Shown: positions 8,154 through 17,312 of the stretch, in pieces
Layout: each line of letters begins with the position of its first letter
How positions within the stretch are numbered: position 1 is the first letter of the stretch
DNA from: Bacteroidia bacterium
GTDB taxonomy: Bacteria > Bacteroidota > Bacteroidia > SpSt-205
NCBI GenBank assembly: GCA_025057135.1
Contig: JANWXY010000051.1
Span: forward strand, 1 to 32,088
Direction: 5' to 3'
Length of the DNA: 32,088 bases
Notes under the pieces: generated by a model
What the model was told of the DNA's origin: nothing
Seen by the model: the letters and a program-made list of their open reading frames with translations, nothing else
Databases searched by the model: none
Program-made: the position numbers and the translations under genes

Positions 8154-9039
8154 GTCTCCTACTGCACAGCCCGAACTTTCAGCCCTCTTTCTAAGAAAAG
8201 TCAAAGGTGGTCGGCTAATCTTACCCGGCGCTCATGACCCCCTCACGGCTTTGTTGGCACGAAAGGCAGGATTCTCTGCGCTTTATTTGTCGGGCGCGGC
8301 GTTTTCTGCAAGTATGGGAATGCCTGATTTGGGCCTTTTCACTTTACAAGAGCTCGTTGAACGGGCTCGGGCGATTGTCCGCGCCACAGCGCTGCCTTTA
8401 CTTGTAGATGCGGATACAGGATTTGGTGAAGTCTTAAATGTTGTGCGTACGGCTCGGGAGTTGGTAGAAGCCGGGGTAGCGGCTATTCAGTTAGAGGATC
8501 AGCAGATGCCTAAAAAGTGCGGACATCTCAGTGGCAAACAGCTGGTTCCCCCTGAGGCTATGGCAGAAAAGATTTATGCTATCAAAGCCACTTACCCTTC
8601 TTTGGTCATTGTGGCGCGTACGGATGCCCAAGCCATAGAAGGAATAGAAGGAGTTCTAAATAGAGCACAGCTTTATGTGAAAGCTGGCGCCGATATTATC
8701 TTTCCCGAAGCCCTTACTACGGCTGAGGAGTTCCGTCAGGTGCGTCAAGCGGTGTCCGTCCCCCTTTTAGCCAATCTCACTGAGTTTGGTAAAACGCCTC
8801 TCGTGTCCGCTGAGGAGGTTTTCGCTTTGGGGTATGAAATAGCTCTCTTCCCTGTATCTGCTCTCCGTATCGCTGCCCAAGCCGTAGAAAAGTTTTATAT
8901 GCACCTGATAAAAACGGGAAATGCCCAAGCTCTACTTTCTGAGATGCAAACTCGCAAAGAGCTTTACGAACTTATAGCTTACACCGACTACGAGCGATTT
9001 GACAAAAGTGCAGCCGAAAGCGTGCAGAACCTTATATAA
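8134..9039 (+). CDS. prpB: 2-methylisocitrate lyase
   Basis: PrpB splits 2-methylisocitrate into pyruvate and succinate, the last step of the methylcitrate cycle. It belongs to the ICL/PEP mutase family. The catalytic loop KKCGH lies at 127-131 (C129), after the metal-binding DADTGFG and [25 protein letters not shown] and [16 protein letters not shown] near the N-terminus are typical. At 301 residues the length matches. I chose ATG 8134; a GTG at 8125 in the same frame is possible and would add three residues. The start lies inside prpD. The gene ends the operon and faces the convergent prmC unit 135 bases away. Confidence 0.93.
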   Translation: MDAWLLKSPTAQPELSALFLRKVKGGRLILPGAHDPLTALLARKAGFSALYLSGAAFSASMGMPDLGLFTLQELVERARAIVRATALPLLVDADTGFGEVLNVVRTARELVEAGVAAIQLEDQQMPKKCGHLSGKQLVPPEAMAEKIYAIKATYPSLVIVARTDAQAIEGIEGVLNRAQLYVKAGADIIFPEALTTAEEFRQVRQAVSVPLLANLTEFGKTPLVSAEEVFALGYEIALFPVSALRIAAQAVEKFYMHLIKTGNAQALLSEMQTRKELYELIAYTDYERFDKSAAESVQNLI

Positions 9040-9174
9040 CCCACTTACTAATACAGGTTCCTCGCTAACTTGGACTGCCTTCCCTGCGGTTAGGGCCCTG
9101 CGCTGAGGTAGAAAGGGACACGCTGGGGTGGGGGGTAATCAGAGCTAATCTGGCTTACAGCGCTACGGCTTCTC
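9040..9174. other. Intergenic region between convergent prpB and prmC
   Basis: 135 bases lie between two genes that end towards each other. I find no open reading frame, tRNA or clear stem-loop with a T-run, so transcription termination here is not explained by a recognisable intrinsic terminator. Confidence 0.5.
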
Positions 9175-10056
9175 TTAGGGAGGGGAGAGATGTCTAATTT
9201 TCGCCTCTATCCAGCGCAGCCGCTCTTGACTATCCTTGTAGAGTGCAGTGTGCAATCCATAGGCTTCCCATAATGAGGCTACGGCTTCTGCGTCGGGAGG
9301 GAAAAGTTCGGCAGCTATGATGCCGCCGGGCGATAGGTGTTTAGTCGCCATCTCTGCCAGTTTTTCATAAAGAGACAATCCCGAGCAAAAAATAGCATCA
9401 GGCGGCTCGTATAGTCTGACATTCAAGCCTGTCTCCGCATAGTTTATCCACGGCACATATGGCGGATTACACACGATGAGATCCCATTTATGAGGAAAGT
9501 AGGTAGGTAAAGGGGATGCACCAAAGGTTACTTGTTCTACACGGATAGAGCAGCTATTCAGAAAGGCATTTTTGCGAGCAAGATTTACAGCTTTGGGGCT
9601 TTTGTCTATCGCATAAACCATAGAATATGGAAACTCTTTGGCAAAAAATATAGCCAACGCCCCGGACCCTGTGCCTATGTCTAAAATAGTCTTCGGAGGA
9701 CTTTTGCTCAGCATTTGTCTCAGTCTGTAAGCCCATTCTTCTGTTTCTGGACGAGGGATAAATACACCAGGAGTGATTTCCAGTCGTATTGAGCCGAAGG
9801 CTACTTCTCCAATGATATAGGCGAGTGGCTCATGACGTAGAAGTCGGGCTATGGCGTTTTCCCAACGAGGGAGTAGCTCTTCTGGGAAAGGTGCTTGCCC
9901 ACTTGAAGCCAGCCACACTTTTGGCCATTCGGGTATAAAGTGGCTAAATAGAGCCCTTATGATGGACTCTGACTCGCTCAGGGAATATACTTCCCTCAGG
10001 CGATAGATTGCTTGCTTGCGCAGCTCTGCCAGAGAGATTATCGGCTTGCCACCCAC
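9175..10056 (-). CDS. prmC: Release factor glutamine methyltransferase
   Basis: PrmC (HemK) methylates the glutamine of the GGQ motif in release factors RF1 and RF2. The 293 residues have the N-terminal helical domain, EPLAYIIGEVAFG, the linker FIPRPETEEW, the SAM-binding DIGTGSGALAIFFA and the catalytic NPPYVPW. The NPPY motif together with the PRPET linker distinguishes it from other NPPY methyltransferases. The GTG start at 10056 overlaps the end of the EnvC-like gene by 19 bases. It is the last gene of the six-gene minus-strand unit. In many bacteria prmC follows prfA; here it does not. Confidence 0.93.
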   Translation of the reverse strand: MGGKPIISLAELRKQAIYRLREVYSLSESESIIRALFSHFIPEWPKVWLASSGQAPFPEELLPRWENAIARLLRHEPLAYIIGEVAFGSIRLEITPGVFIPRPETEEWAYRLRQMLSKSPPKTILDIGTGSGALAIFFAKEFPYSMVYAIDKSPKAVNLARKNAFLNSCSIRVEQVTFGASPLPTYFPHKWDLIVCNPPYVPWINYAETGLNVRLYEPPDAIFCSGLSLYEKLAEMATKHLSPGGIIAAELFPPDAEAVASLWEAYGLHTALYKDSQERLRWIEAKIRHLSPP

Positions 10057-11219
10057 TCTAAGGGATTTACGGGCGATTTTCCCTTGTAAATGAGAAAGTA
10101 TAACTGCGGGGGCTCGTTGCCTACATTATTTCCAAGGCGTCCGATTGGGGTAAGGATGCCCACAGATTGCCCTGGCTGCACAAAGGTCTCTTGCAGTCGC
10201 GCATAAACGGTTCGGTAAGGGCCATGCTGAATGATGACGACTTTTCCTTGGCCTGGGATGGTAGTTACAGCTGTGACCTTTCCGGAGAAGACCGCTCGCA
10301 CTTCTGCTTCGGGAGGACCTGCTAAATAGACACCTTGGTTTGTGATTAGCCCTCCGCTTTCATCTTCTACCGTGCCGAAGGGGCTTGTGACGACTAATTT
10401 ATCGGAGGCGATGGGCCACGGCAAATTGCCTTTATTTTGCTCAAATGCTCCTGCCAAGCGGCGTTCAGCTGCTGTGAGGCTAGTTCGCTGCGCTTGCTCT
10501 ACTTCGGAGCGAATCAGCTCATCTATTCGCTTTTGTATTCTCTCGAGCTCTTTCCGCGACTGGGCGAGACGCTGGCGATAAGAAGACTCTTTTTGGCGGA
10601 GAGACCGATATACTTCTTTCTTTTCAAGTTGTGTCTGATGTAAGGCCTGGGTCTGCTGCGCATACAATAAGAGCAGGTTGTTTTTCTCTAACCGGGTTTT
10701 TCTCAGGGCTTCTGAACGGCTCAGGAGGAAGCGCTGCGTACGCTCTATGAGCTGGAGCTGCTCTTGACGAAACCGGGAGACTGCTCGGAAATAAAAGAGT
10801 CGCTCATAGGCTTGGCGGAAAGACTCTGCGCTAAGTACCCATATCCATGGGCTGATATGCCTTTGAGTTTTGTCAAGTAAATACAGCGTCCAAATGTAGT
10901 TCCGATAGAGGCGACGCAGGTCGCGCTCCAAAGCTTGATTAATAGTAGCGAGCTGGTAGATATCCTGTTCCAGCAAATTTAGCTCCTGTTGCAAGCTGTA
11001 TAAGAGCTTCTCTCGCAGGGTGATTTGGCGCCGCAGTAGGGACAGTTCTACTAAGGAGCGCTGCTTTTCCTTTCGCGTTTGCTGTAGAAGCTCCTGAGAT
11101 TGTCTGAGTTCTGCTTCTATTTGCTGGCGGCGGCGCTCTAAACGCTTCCGCTCAGCGGCAAAGTCTGTTACCTTCGTTTGTGCCCATATCAGTCCCCATA
11201 CAATCAGCCAACCCGTCAT
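10038..11219 (-). CDS. EnvC-like murein hydrolase activator (degenerate LytM/M23)
   Basis: A secreted protein of 393 residues. A 14-residue signal peptide ends at WAQ. Residues 20 to about 255 are a long coiled coil rich in Arg, Gln and Leu. From about 285 to the end is a LytM/M23 domain with [28 protein letters not shown] and GQSVG. The zinc ligands of active M23 peptidases are missing: the first HxxxD is NQGVYL, YAHL is YARL and HLHFE is QLYFLI. Such inactive proteins (EnvC, NlpD) bind and activate N-acetylmuramoyl-L-alanine amidases at the division site. The gene overlaps mnmG (ATGA) and prmC. The partner amidase is not in the window. Confidence 0.85.
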   Translation of the reverse strand: MTGWLIVWGLIWAQTKVTDFAAERKRLERRRQQIEAELRQSQELLQQTRKEKQRSLVELSLLRRQITLREKLLYSLQQELNLLEQDIYQLATINQALERDLRRLYRNYIWTLYLLDKTQRHISPWIWVLSAESFRQAYERLFYFRAVSRFRQEQLQLIERTQRFLLSRSEALRKTRLEKNNLLLLYAQQTQALHQTQLEKKEVYRSLRQKESSYRQRLAQSRKELERIQKRIDELIRSEVEQAQRTSLTAAERRLAGAFEQNKGNLPWPIASDKLVVTSPFGTVEDESGGLITNQGVYLAGPPEAEVRAVFSGKVTAVTTIPGQGKVVIIQHGPYRTVYARLQETFVQPGQSVGILTPIGRLGNNVGNEPPQLYFLIYKGKSPVNPLEWVASR

Positions 11220-13093
11220 CGCCCCAAGTAAGTTAGCAGCACTGCAATATCAGCAGGACTTACGCCACTGATCTGGGCAGCTTGTCGGATTGTGCGAGGG
11301 CGATACTTCATGAGTTTTTCTCTTGCTTCGTAAGAAAGCGATGCTAACCGCATATAGTCAAAGTTCTCTGGGAGAGAGATATCCTCCAGCCTTTGGAGCT
11401 TTTCAGCTTGTAGACGCTCTTTTTGGATATAACCTGCGTATTGCACTTCTATCTCCGCAGTAAGCACAGCGGTGGGGTCCAGTTCCGCCATCAGAGCTCT
11501 GAGGGGTGGAGATATTTCGGATAGTTTTTCCAAGGACATACGCGGACGCACAAGAAGGGCGGATAAGGAGACTTTATGAGAAATAGGACTTTCCCCATGG
11601 AGCTCCAACCAGCGATTGACTTCCTCAGGGCTTACTTTCGCTTCCGACAAAAACCGTATCAACTGTTGTACTTGCTCCCGTCTGCGCCTCATGCGAGTAT
11701 ATCTACTTTCTGTCGCCAGACCGATACGGTATGATTTTTCAGTCAGTCGTAGGTCTGCGTTATCTTGACGCAGCATGAGGCGAAATTCTGCTCGCGAGGT
11801 GAACATTCGGTAGGGCTCATCTACCCCTTTGGTAATCAGGTCGTCTATGAGCACGCCGATATACGCCTCTTCTCGTCCCAGCGTGAAAGGGGGTAGCCCT
11901 TTGACTTTGGCAGCGGCATTTATGCCAGCAATGATGCCTTGGGCAGCTGCCTCCTCGTAGCCTGTGGTTCCGTTGATTTGTCCGGCGAAGAATAAATTTT
12001 CCACCAGATGGGTCTCTAAGGTATGCTTGAGCTGATAGGGCGGGAAAAAGTCATATTCTATGGCATAGCCCGGGCGAAACATACGGGCATTCTCTAAGCC
12101 AGGTATGTGCCGAAGCGCTTCGGCCTGGATATGCTCCGGTAGAGAGGACGAGAAGCCGTTCAGATACATTTCCACGGTATGTCGTCCTTCTGGTTCTAAG
12201 AAGAGCTGATGCCTCTCTCTCTCAGAAAAGCGGACTATTTTGTCTTCTATGGAAGGACAATATCGGGGGCCGATACCTCTAATGACACCCGTAAAAAGGG
12301 GCGATTCAGAGAAGCCTTGGGCTAATATATCATGCACTTTGGGGTTTGTATAAGTAATCCAACATGGGAGCTGATTTTCGGGGAGAGGGGTATCCTCGTA
12401 AGAGAAGCGACCGGGCGGTTCGTCTCCTGGCTGAATTTCCATGCGGCTGAAATCTACGGTCCGTCCGTCTATTCGCGGGGGCGTGCCAGTTTTCATGCGC
12501 CCTGTTTCAAAGCCTATTTCTACCAGTTGAGCAGTGATACCCTGAGCCGAGGGTTCTCCGATGCGTCCTCCTGTCTGCTGAGACAGACCGATGTGGATGA
12601 CGCCCCCCAAAAATGTACCCGTTGTAAGGACTACGGCTTCTGAGGTAAAGGACTTACCCGAGCGGGTATAGACGCCATTCACGCGCTTTTTGTCAGAGGA
12701 AAGAATAAGACCGATGACGGCATCTTGCCAGAAGAAGAGATTAGGTATTTGCTCCAAATGCCAGCGCCATCGGGCAGCGAAGAGGGCTCGGTCATTCTGG
12801 GCGCGCGGGCTCCATAAAGCAGGCCCCTTAGACTTATTGAGCATGCGAAACTGTATCATGCTCTCATCTGTAATCCGACCAGAGAGCCCGCCCAGAGCGT
12901 CTATTTCTCGTACGAGCTGCCCCTTGGCGATACCTCCCATGGCTGGGTTGCAGGACATTTGACCGATTTTGGTCATGTCCATCGTAATGAGCAGTACTCG
13001 GCACCCCATATGGGCGGCAGCCGCAGCAGCTTCGTTCCCCGCGTGTCCCGCTCCGACGACGATTATGTCAAAGTCTTTGGGGGAGTGTTTCAT
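11216..13093 (-). CDS. mnmG: tRNA uridine-5-carboxymethylaminomethyl(34) synthesis enzyme
   Basis: MnmG (GidA) works with MnmE to modify U34 of several tRNAs and uses FAD. The protein has the dinucleotide motif [15 protein letters not shown] at the N-terminus, then [37 protein letters not shown], the signature [15 protein letters not shown] and GYEEAAAQG. With the start at ATG 13093 it has 625 residues, a normal length. That start forms an ATGA overlap with the ybeY stop. Upstream in-frame starts at 13111 (ATG) and 13123 (TTG) would add 6 or 10 residues. The start codon itself lies within a parS-like palindrome. The gene overlaps the EnvC-like gene by ATGA. Confidence 0.95.
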   Translation of the reverse strand: MKHSPKDFDIIVVGAGHAGNEAAAAAAHMGCRVLLITMDMTKIGQMSCNPAMGGIAKGQLVREIDALGGLSGRITDESMIQFRMLNKSKGPALWSPRAQNDRALFAARWRWHLEQIPNLFFWQDAVIGLILSSDKKRVNGVYTRSGKSFTSEAVVLTTGTFLGGVIHIGLSQQTGGRIGEPSAQGITAQLVEIGFETGRMKTGTPPRIDGRTVDFSRMEIQPGDEPPGRFSYEDTPLPENQLPCWITYTNPKVHDILAQGFSESPLFTGVIRGIGPRYCPSIEDKIVRFSERERHQLFLEPEGRHTVEMYLNGFSSSLPEHIQAEALRHIPGLENARMFRPGYAIEYDFFPPYQLKHTLETHLVENLFFAGQINGTTGYEEAAAQGIIAGINAAAKVKGLPPFTLGREEAYIGVLIDDLITKGVDEPYRMFTSRAEFRLMLRQDNADLRLTEKSYRIGLATESRYTRMRRRREQVQQLIRFLSEAKVSPEEVNRWLELHGESPISHKVSLSALLVRPRMSLEKLSEISPPLRALMAELDPTAVLTAEIEVQYAGYIQKERLQAEKLQRLEDISLPENFDYMRLASLSYEAREKLMKYRPRTIRQAAQISGVSPADIAVLLTYLGR

Positions 13094-13101
13094 GTGAAAC
13101 A
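13086..13101. promoter_or_regulatory. parS-like ParB-binding site
   Basis: TGTTTCATGTGAAACA matches the widely conserved parS consensus TGTTTCACGTGAAACA at 15 of 16 positions; the mismatch is in the central CG. It overlaps the mnmG start codon and the ybeY stop. Chromosomal parS sites cluster near oriC, and mnmG (gidA) is often an origin neighbour. No parA or parB is in the window, and the site is inside coding sequence, so binding is unproven. Confidence 0.45.
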
Positions 13102-13530
13102 GTTTTTCCATTCCTCCAAGCAAAAATCTTCAATGTGACGCATAGCTTCCTGTGCGCTTTCCTCCGAGTCATCAAATCCCAGCATGTGTAGGACGCCATG
13201 GATCATTACGCGTCTCATCTCCATAGCAAAGGTAGTCTGGTATCTTTGAGCATGTTCTCTGATTACAGAGGGGCATATGAATATCTCTGCGCTTTCGCCA
13301 TAATCAAAGGTGAGAATGTCGGTCTCCCTATCATCACTCAGAAATTTCTTATGTAAGTCTGAGATGGTTTCTCGCGAGACGAAGTAGTAGTCTATGCGCT
13401 GTACATCTCGTCGCAGGCTGAGTTGTTTCCAGCAGTGGAGTAGCCAGTGGCGATGCTGGTGAGCATGCCGAAGTTTCCCCCCATCTGGTGCATGAAAGCG
13501 TATTATAGGTAAAACTTCAGCTCTACGCAC
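13090..13530 (-). CDS. ybeY: Endoribonuclease YbeY (16S rRNA maturation)
   Basis: YbeY is a zinc-dependent RNase for 16S rRNA 3'-end maturation and ribosome quality control. At 146 residues it shows [15 protein letters not shown] and the metal motif [11 protein letters not shown], with H111 and H115. The third ligand, His in Escherichia coli (HxxxHxxxxxH), is D121 here. As far as I recall, other Bacteroidota YbeY proteins also lack that His. The GTG start at 13530 lies 28 bases inside the upstream ATPase gene; no ATG gives a complete protein. Its stop overlaps the mnmG start by ATGA. Confidence 0.9.
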   Translation of the reverse strand: MRRAEVLPIIRFHAPDGGKLRHAHQHRHWLLHCWKQLSLRRDVQRIDYYFVSRETISDLHKKFLSDDRETDILTFDYGESAEIFICPSVIREHAQRYQTTFAMEMRRVMIHGVLHMLGFDDSEESAQEAMRHIEDFCLEEWKNCFT

Positions 13531-13931
13531 GTGCCATTGTGCTGAAACTCCACAGAGTCTGCTAAGTTCCGCATAAGGAATATGCCGCGTCCAGACTCGC
13601 GCAGTAGATTTTCAGTAGCGGTAGGGTCGGGTAGAGTGGCGGGATTGAAGCCAGTGCCCTCATCTTGTATTTCGGCTGTCAGAGTGCGGGTCTCAGGACT
13701 CCAACTGAAGCGCATTCGTACCACTTTATCTTTCTGTTGGCGATTGCCATGTACGATAGCATTGCTGAGTGCTTCGGTAACTGCTACGATGAAAAGAGGT
13801 GTGCGCTCCTCTGAAAGCCCAGCCATAGAGGCAACCTCCGTCAGAATAGGCTCCGCACGCAGAAGCTCGTCAAGGTCGCTTGATAAAATCTCCTCTCGGA
13901 AAAATCCCTGAGATGTGATTGGCGAGCTCAT
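13503..13931 (-). CDS. RsbW-like ATP-binding protein (anti-sigma/HATPase_c)
   Basis: A small GHKL ATPase of 142 residues with no other domain. The N-box is E53-ALS-N57 followed by AIVHGN. The G1 box is DEGTGF at 90-95 and the G2 box is GRGIFLMR at 114-121. This is the layout of RsbW/SpoIIAB-type serine kinases, which bind sigma factors or phosphorylate STAS-domain antagonists. No sigma factor or STAS gene is beside it. It sits 6 bases after the DUF4175 gene and overlaps ybeY by 28 bases, an order I recall as common in Bacteroidota. The target is unknown. The name anti-sigma factor is a family label only. Confidence 0.85.
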   Translation of the reverse strand: MSSPITSQGFFREEILSSDLDELLRAEPILTEVASMAGLSEERTPLFIVAVTEALSNAIVHGNRQQKDKVVRMRFSWSPETRTLTAEIQDEGTGFNPATLPDPTATENLLRESGRGIFLMRNLADSVEFQHNGTCVELKFYL

Positions 13932-13937
13932 CTCTGT

Positions 13938-16900
13938 TTATTTGAAGTATGCTTCTATGAGTCGCTGATAAGTAGGCTGATAAAGCCACAGGGCAGGCGT
14001 GGGACGAGGCGAAAAGGCGTTTATCTCTGGCGTGGGATAGCTGCCCGTAGTTCTTTGAAAAAATTGCTGCGCCGTGCGCGACTCCCGGGTCATGTCTAAC
14101 TCCCGTTCCTGTTGGGAGCGCTCGTATTCTAATAGGCGAGTAAGTATAGCTTGCTGACGCATGAGTCTTTCTCTGGTGATGGCGCCGATGAGCAAGTCTT
14201 TCTCAGCTTTCTGCATCTCTTCTATTAGACTTTGCAGCTTGCCTGCATCGCCAGGATTTTGTCGTATCAGCTCCTGCAGCCGCAAGCGAATCTGCTCTTG
14301 CTGAGCGGAGAGACGGGCTCGCTCATCTGGCGTGAGGCCCCCTGGCGTCTCAGCAGAAGGATTTGGGGTCATGGCTTTTTCTAAGGCATCATTGAGCTGC
14401 TGTTGGAGCTGGTGGGGTGAGGGCATTTGAGCGTTTTTCTGGGAGGGCTGTGGGGTGGGGCGTTGTCCTTGACGCCCTTGGGATGGTGTGGCTTGCGCCG
14501 AAGGACTTTTACGGCGAACTTTGAACGGTTTCCGGCAAGCCCCCCCTCCTTGCTGCTGCTGATTTCTCTGGCTTTCTTCCAGCTGCGCCAGAAGCTCTGT
14601 CATTAGATTGGCTAACCGATTGAGCCCCTGCAGGATGTACTGCTGACGCCGAATCAGCAGCTCTGACTCAGAAAAAGTCATATTTTGAAAATAGCGCTCG
14701 ATTTCCCGCAAAAGGTCCAAGATGGGTTCTTCTACAGCTGGGGACCTTTTAGCTATAGCAAAAAGGCTATCGTGTATCTGCCGATAGTCCCGTCGGATAT
14801 TGGTCTGTTCATTAATCAATGGCTGCGCCGCTGCGGTGAAAGAGCTCGCTTCTTGGGCTTTTTTCCGAGCTTGCTCTTGACGGAAAGAGAGCGAGAGGAT
14901 GCCTTTGAGTAAGAGGCGCAAGGCTTCATACTCTTCGGCTTCCTCTTCGGCGGAAGACTGTTGCATGCCTGAATCCATCGCTTGAAGGGCGCGGTCGAGA
15001 GCATCGGCGGCTTTTTGCTGAGCTGATTGTGGTGAGGCGCCTTGCTGCATATTTTCCAAGGCTTTTTGCATTTGCTCGGATGCTTCACGGAGGGCTTCGC
15101 TGGCTGAGCCGAGACTGTCTTTCATCGGCCCTGAGCCAAGGCGCCCGCGCAGAGAATCCACTTCTCTACGAAGCTGCTGCGTTTGTGCTTCTATGCGCGA
15201 TTGAAGGTTTTCCGTCCCCTTGCGAGCTGAGTCGCTAAGTTGGCTAAGCTGACGCTGTTGCTCTGCGATTTCCGCTAAACGCGTCATGAGCTGCTCTATA
15301 TCCCGTCTCTGCTGATACTGTGGTAGAAGCGCTTCCATCCGAGCGAGTTTCTCTTGCCATTCTTCAAAAGCGCGGCGCAGTTCTTCAAGCGTTTGGTCTA
15401 AGTGAGAAGTGTCTCGCAACGGCGTTTTCATAAGCAGCTGTTCAGGCTTCTGAGGGTCGGTAGATTCTAAGAGTTTTTGGAGCTGTTCCATTTGTCGTAG
15501 AAGCTCTGGGGTGAAAAGCTGCTGCTCAGCAGCTAACCGTTGAAGGGAACGGAGCTCGCTACGAATAGCCCGAAACTGTTCTGAAAGCTGCGTAGCTTTC
15601 TGGGCATTCTGCGCGATGTCTTTTTCCGCCAGGAGGGATTGAATCTCTCGGCGAATGGCGCTCAACTGCTGGAAAAGGGAGTCCTGCAACTCAGAGAAAA
15701 CTTCCTGTCGTCCAACATCATTCATCGGCTCGAGAGTATAAGTAATGCTACGACTGGATTTTGGCCCTGCAATGGCATCGTTATCCCAAACCTCTACATA
15801 GTACTCTACCTTATCTCCTGGCTGTACGCCTACCTTGCGCCAGTCCTGACGAAAGGATGCTTCTTGGGTGGCGTCGCTTGAGATGGGCAGTGGAATTGAA
15901 CTAAACTGTGCTTGTCCCCGTCCAGGTGCAGTCCCTTCTACTATGCGATACCACAGAACCGCCCGAGTAAAACCGTAGTCGTCCATCAAGCGTAATTTGA
16001 GCTGCTGCTCCCATGTATCTGGATTGAACCATTCTGCAAAGAGCTGTACCGAAGGATGTAAATCAGGATAGCTTTCTACCTGTATGAGTAAGGATTCCGC
16101 AAAGAAAGCATCAGAAATCTGTACTTTGTAGAAAGTGTCGCCACGCACAGTTATCATGCCATTCCAGCCCTCTCTCTGATTTGAGAGAGAAAACCCCTGA
16201 GCCCTTAGCTCGTAAGGCCGCTCGTTTTCTATTGAAAAGGAAACGAGAAGCACACTGCCTCGCAAGGCTCTAACTGCAGGCTGCGAAAAAGTATCGGTTC
16301 CCATGCGCGTATAGGGGGGATACTGGCATATTATCGTGAAGTCCTTAATCATAGGCGGGTGAAGGACCTCAATCGGAAGACTACGCAAAATCTGTCCGTT
16401 CGCTTCTATATTTAGCGTGAAGCTCTTATGAAGGTTGGGAATAGACAGTCCGTATTCCCTGATGGAGTTTTTTTCCAGGGAAAGCGGGCCAGCCTCGGTA
16501 TAAGCCGAGAGGGTCGTAGGGAGTTTTTCACCGCTTAGGTAAAGTCGCAAGGTAAGAGTTTCTCCTTGACGATAAGGGGATTTCAAGCCTTCTATGTGAA
16601 GGGTAAAGGGTAGAGGGCGCGCAAAAGCCTGATTAGGGCGGAGGAAGCGATGTGCTCCTTGGCGAAAAAGATGAGGACTGCCCACCCATAATAGTCCCCC
16701 AAGGCCTATCAGCCCGAGTAGAAAGAGGGCATATCGTTTGACTTCTCGATGAGGAAGGGCTATTTCCCAAGGAATGATAGAGAGCTGGCGCATGCGCTCT
16801 TCTATGGCGAGGGCTATGGCCGAGTTTATGGAGGGAGTCTGCTGGGCAAGCTGAAGAGCGTTCAAGAGTTTGTCCCGAACTTCGGGTATTCTTTGCCCGA

Positions 16901-17186
16901 TCCATCGGGCGGCTTCCTCATCAGACAGATATCCACGCAGTTTGAAGCCATATTGAAGCAAGGGAAAAATAACTTGCCAGCTCAACCAGATTAGCGCCCC
17001 TCCAAGCCAAATAATCCACATAAACCGTCGTACAGGTACATCCCACCAGAATATCCCTTCCGTAAGGGAAAAAAGCATGAACATCAAGCCGCTCCAGAGC
17101 AGAACAAGAAGAAGCCCCCGTACAATCTGCACACGGTAGTATGCCGCTCTAAAAGCAATCAGCCGCTCCCGCAAACTGCTTATCAT
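13938..17186 (-). CDS. Large coiled-coil membrane protein, DUF4175 family
   Basis: A protein of 1082 residues. Two membrane helices lie at about 21-42 and 53-78 and a third at about 150-168. The rest is probably periplasmic: a beta-rich part at about 190-470 (immunoglobulin-like in feel), then long Gln/Glu/Arg-rich coiled coils at about 480-900, and a low-complexity Pro/Gln/Ser stretch near 885-935 before the final helices. The helices before residue 170, followed by repeated QQ- and LRRE-type heptads, are typical of DUF4175 proteins of Bacteroidota. No catalytic motif is visible. It is the first gene of the six-gene unit ending in prmC. Its function is unknown; a cell-envelope role is an inference from topology. 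Confidence 0.8.
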   Translation of the reverse strand: MISSLRERLIAFRAAYYRVQIVRGLLLVLLWSGLMFMLFSLTEGIFWWDVPVRRFMWIIWLGGALIWLSWQVIFPLLQYGFKLRGYLSDEEAARWIGQRIPEVRDKLLNALQLAQQTPSINSAIALAIEERMRQLSIIPWEIALPHREVKRYALFLLGLIGLGGLLWVGSPHLFRQGAHRFLRPNQAFARPLPFTLHIEGLKSPYRQGETLTLRLYLSGEKLPTTLSAYTEAGPLSLEKNSIREYGLSIPNLHKSFTLNIEANGQILRSLPIEVLHPPMIKDFTIICQYPPYTRMGTDTFSQPAVRALRGSVLLVSFSIENERPYELRAQGFSLSNQREGWNGMITVRGDTFYKVQISDAFFAESLLIQVESYPDLHPSVQLFAEWFNPDTWEQQLKLRLMDDYGFTRAVLWYRIVEGTAPGRGQAQFSSIPLPISSDATQEASFRQDWRKVGVQPGDKVEYYVEVWDNDAIAGPKSSRSITYTLEPMNDVGRQEVFSELQDSLFQQLSAIRREIQSLLAEKDIAQNAQKATQLSEQFRAIRSELRSLQRLAAEQQLFTPELLRQMEQLQKLLESTDPQKPEQLLMKTPLRDTSHLDQTLEELRRAFEEWQEKLARMEALLPQYQQRRDIEQLMTRLAEIAEQQRQLSQLSDSARKGTENLQSRIEAQTQQLRREVDSLRGRLGSGPMKDSLGSASEALREASEQMQKALENMQQGASPQSAQQKAADALDRALQAMDSGMQQSSAEEEAEEYEALRLLLKGILSLSFRQEQARKKAQEASSFTAAAQPLINEQTNIRRDYRQIHDSLFAIAKRSPAVEEPILDLLREIERYFQNMTFSESELLIRRQQYILQGLNRLANLMTELLAQLEESQRNQQQQGGGACRKPFKVRRKSPSAQATPSQGRQGQRPTPQPSQKNAQMPSPHQLQQQLNDALEKAMTPNPSAETPGGLTPDERARLSAQQEQIRLRLQELIRQNPGDAGKLQSLIEEMQKAEKDLLIGAITRERLMRQQAILTRLLEYERSQQERELDMTRESRTAQQFFQRTTGSYPTPEINAFSPRPTPALWLYQPTYQRLIEAYFK

Positions 17187-17198
17187 AATATGGCTTTA

Positions 17199-17206
17199 CA
17201 AATATA
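17199..17206 (-). promoter_or_regulatory. Candidate -7 element (proximal) of the DUF4175-prmC unit
   Basis: The minus strand reads TATATTTG, a full match to TAnnTTTG, ending 12 bases before the DUF4175 ATG. It is one of two candidates for this unit. Confidence 0.45.
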
Positions 17207-17217
17207 CATTTTCCTCG

Positions 17218-17226
17218 GCAAATGTA
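17218..17226 (-). promoter_or_regulatory. Candidate -7 element (distal) of the DUF4175-prmC unit
   Basis: The minus strand reads TACATTTGC, a full match to TAnnTTTGC, 31 bases before the DUF4175 ATG. It would give a leader of roughly 25 bases. It lies in the 126-base divergent region shared with the M1 aminopeptidase gene. Confidence 0.5.
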
Positions 17227-17300
17227 GCATAGAAATGTTTCTGAGGCATATTTACGGGTAGGTGCGATTTCCTGCGGTTCAGCTTCTGGGCGCGCTGTGG

Positions 17301-17309
17301 TAGCTTTGC
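17301..17309 (+). promoter_or_regulatory. Probable promoter of the M1 aminopeptidase gene
   Basis: TAGCTTTGC is a full match to TAnnTTTGC and is followed by only TTC before the ATG at 17313. Transcription from it should begin at about the start codon. Confidence 0.6.
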
Positions 17310-17312
17310 TTC

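Noticed and set aside
9421-9500. TTATCCACG, one mismatch from a DnaA box, and scattered similar 9-mers (for example at 1569 and 3230)
   Set aside because: They are isolated, lie inside coding sequence and do not cluster with an A+T-rich unwinding region, so there is no support for oriC in this window.
13094-13123. GGAGGA before ATG 13111 as a ribosome binding site for a longer MnmG
   Set aside because: GGAGGA directly abuts the ATG, too close for a functional Shine-Dalgarno, and starts here otherwise lack one. The ATGA overlap at 13093 is the better start, though the longer forms are not excluded.
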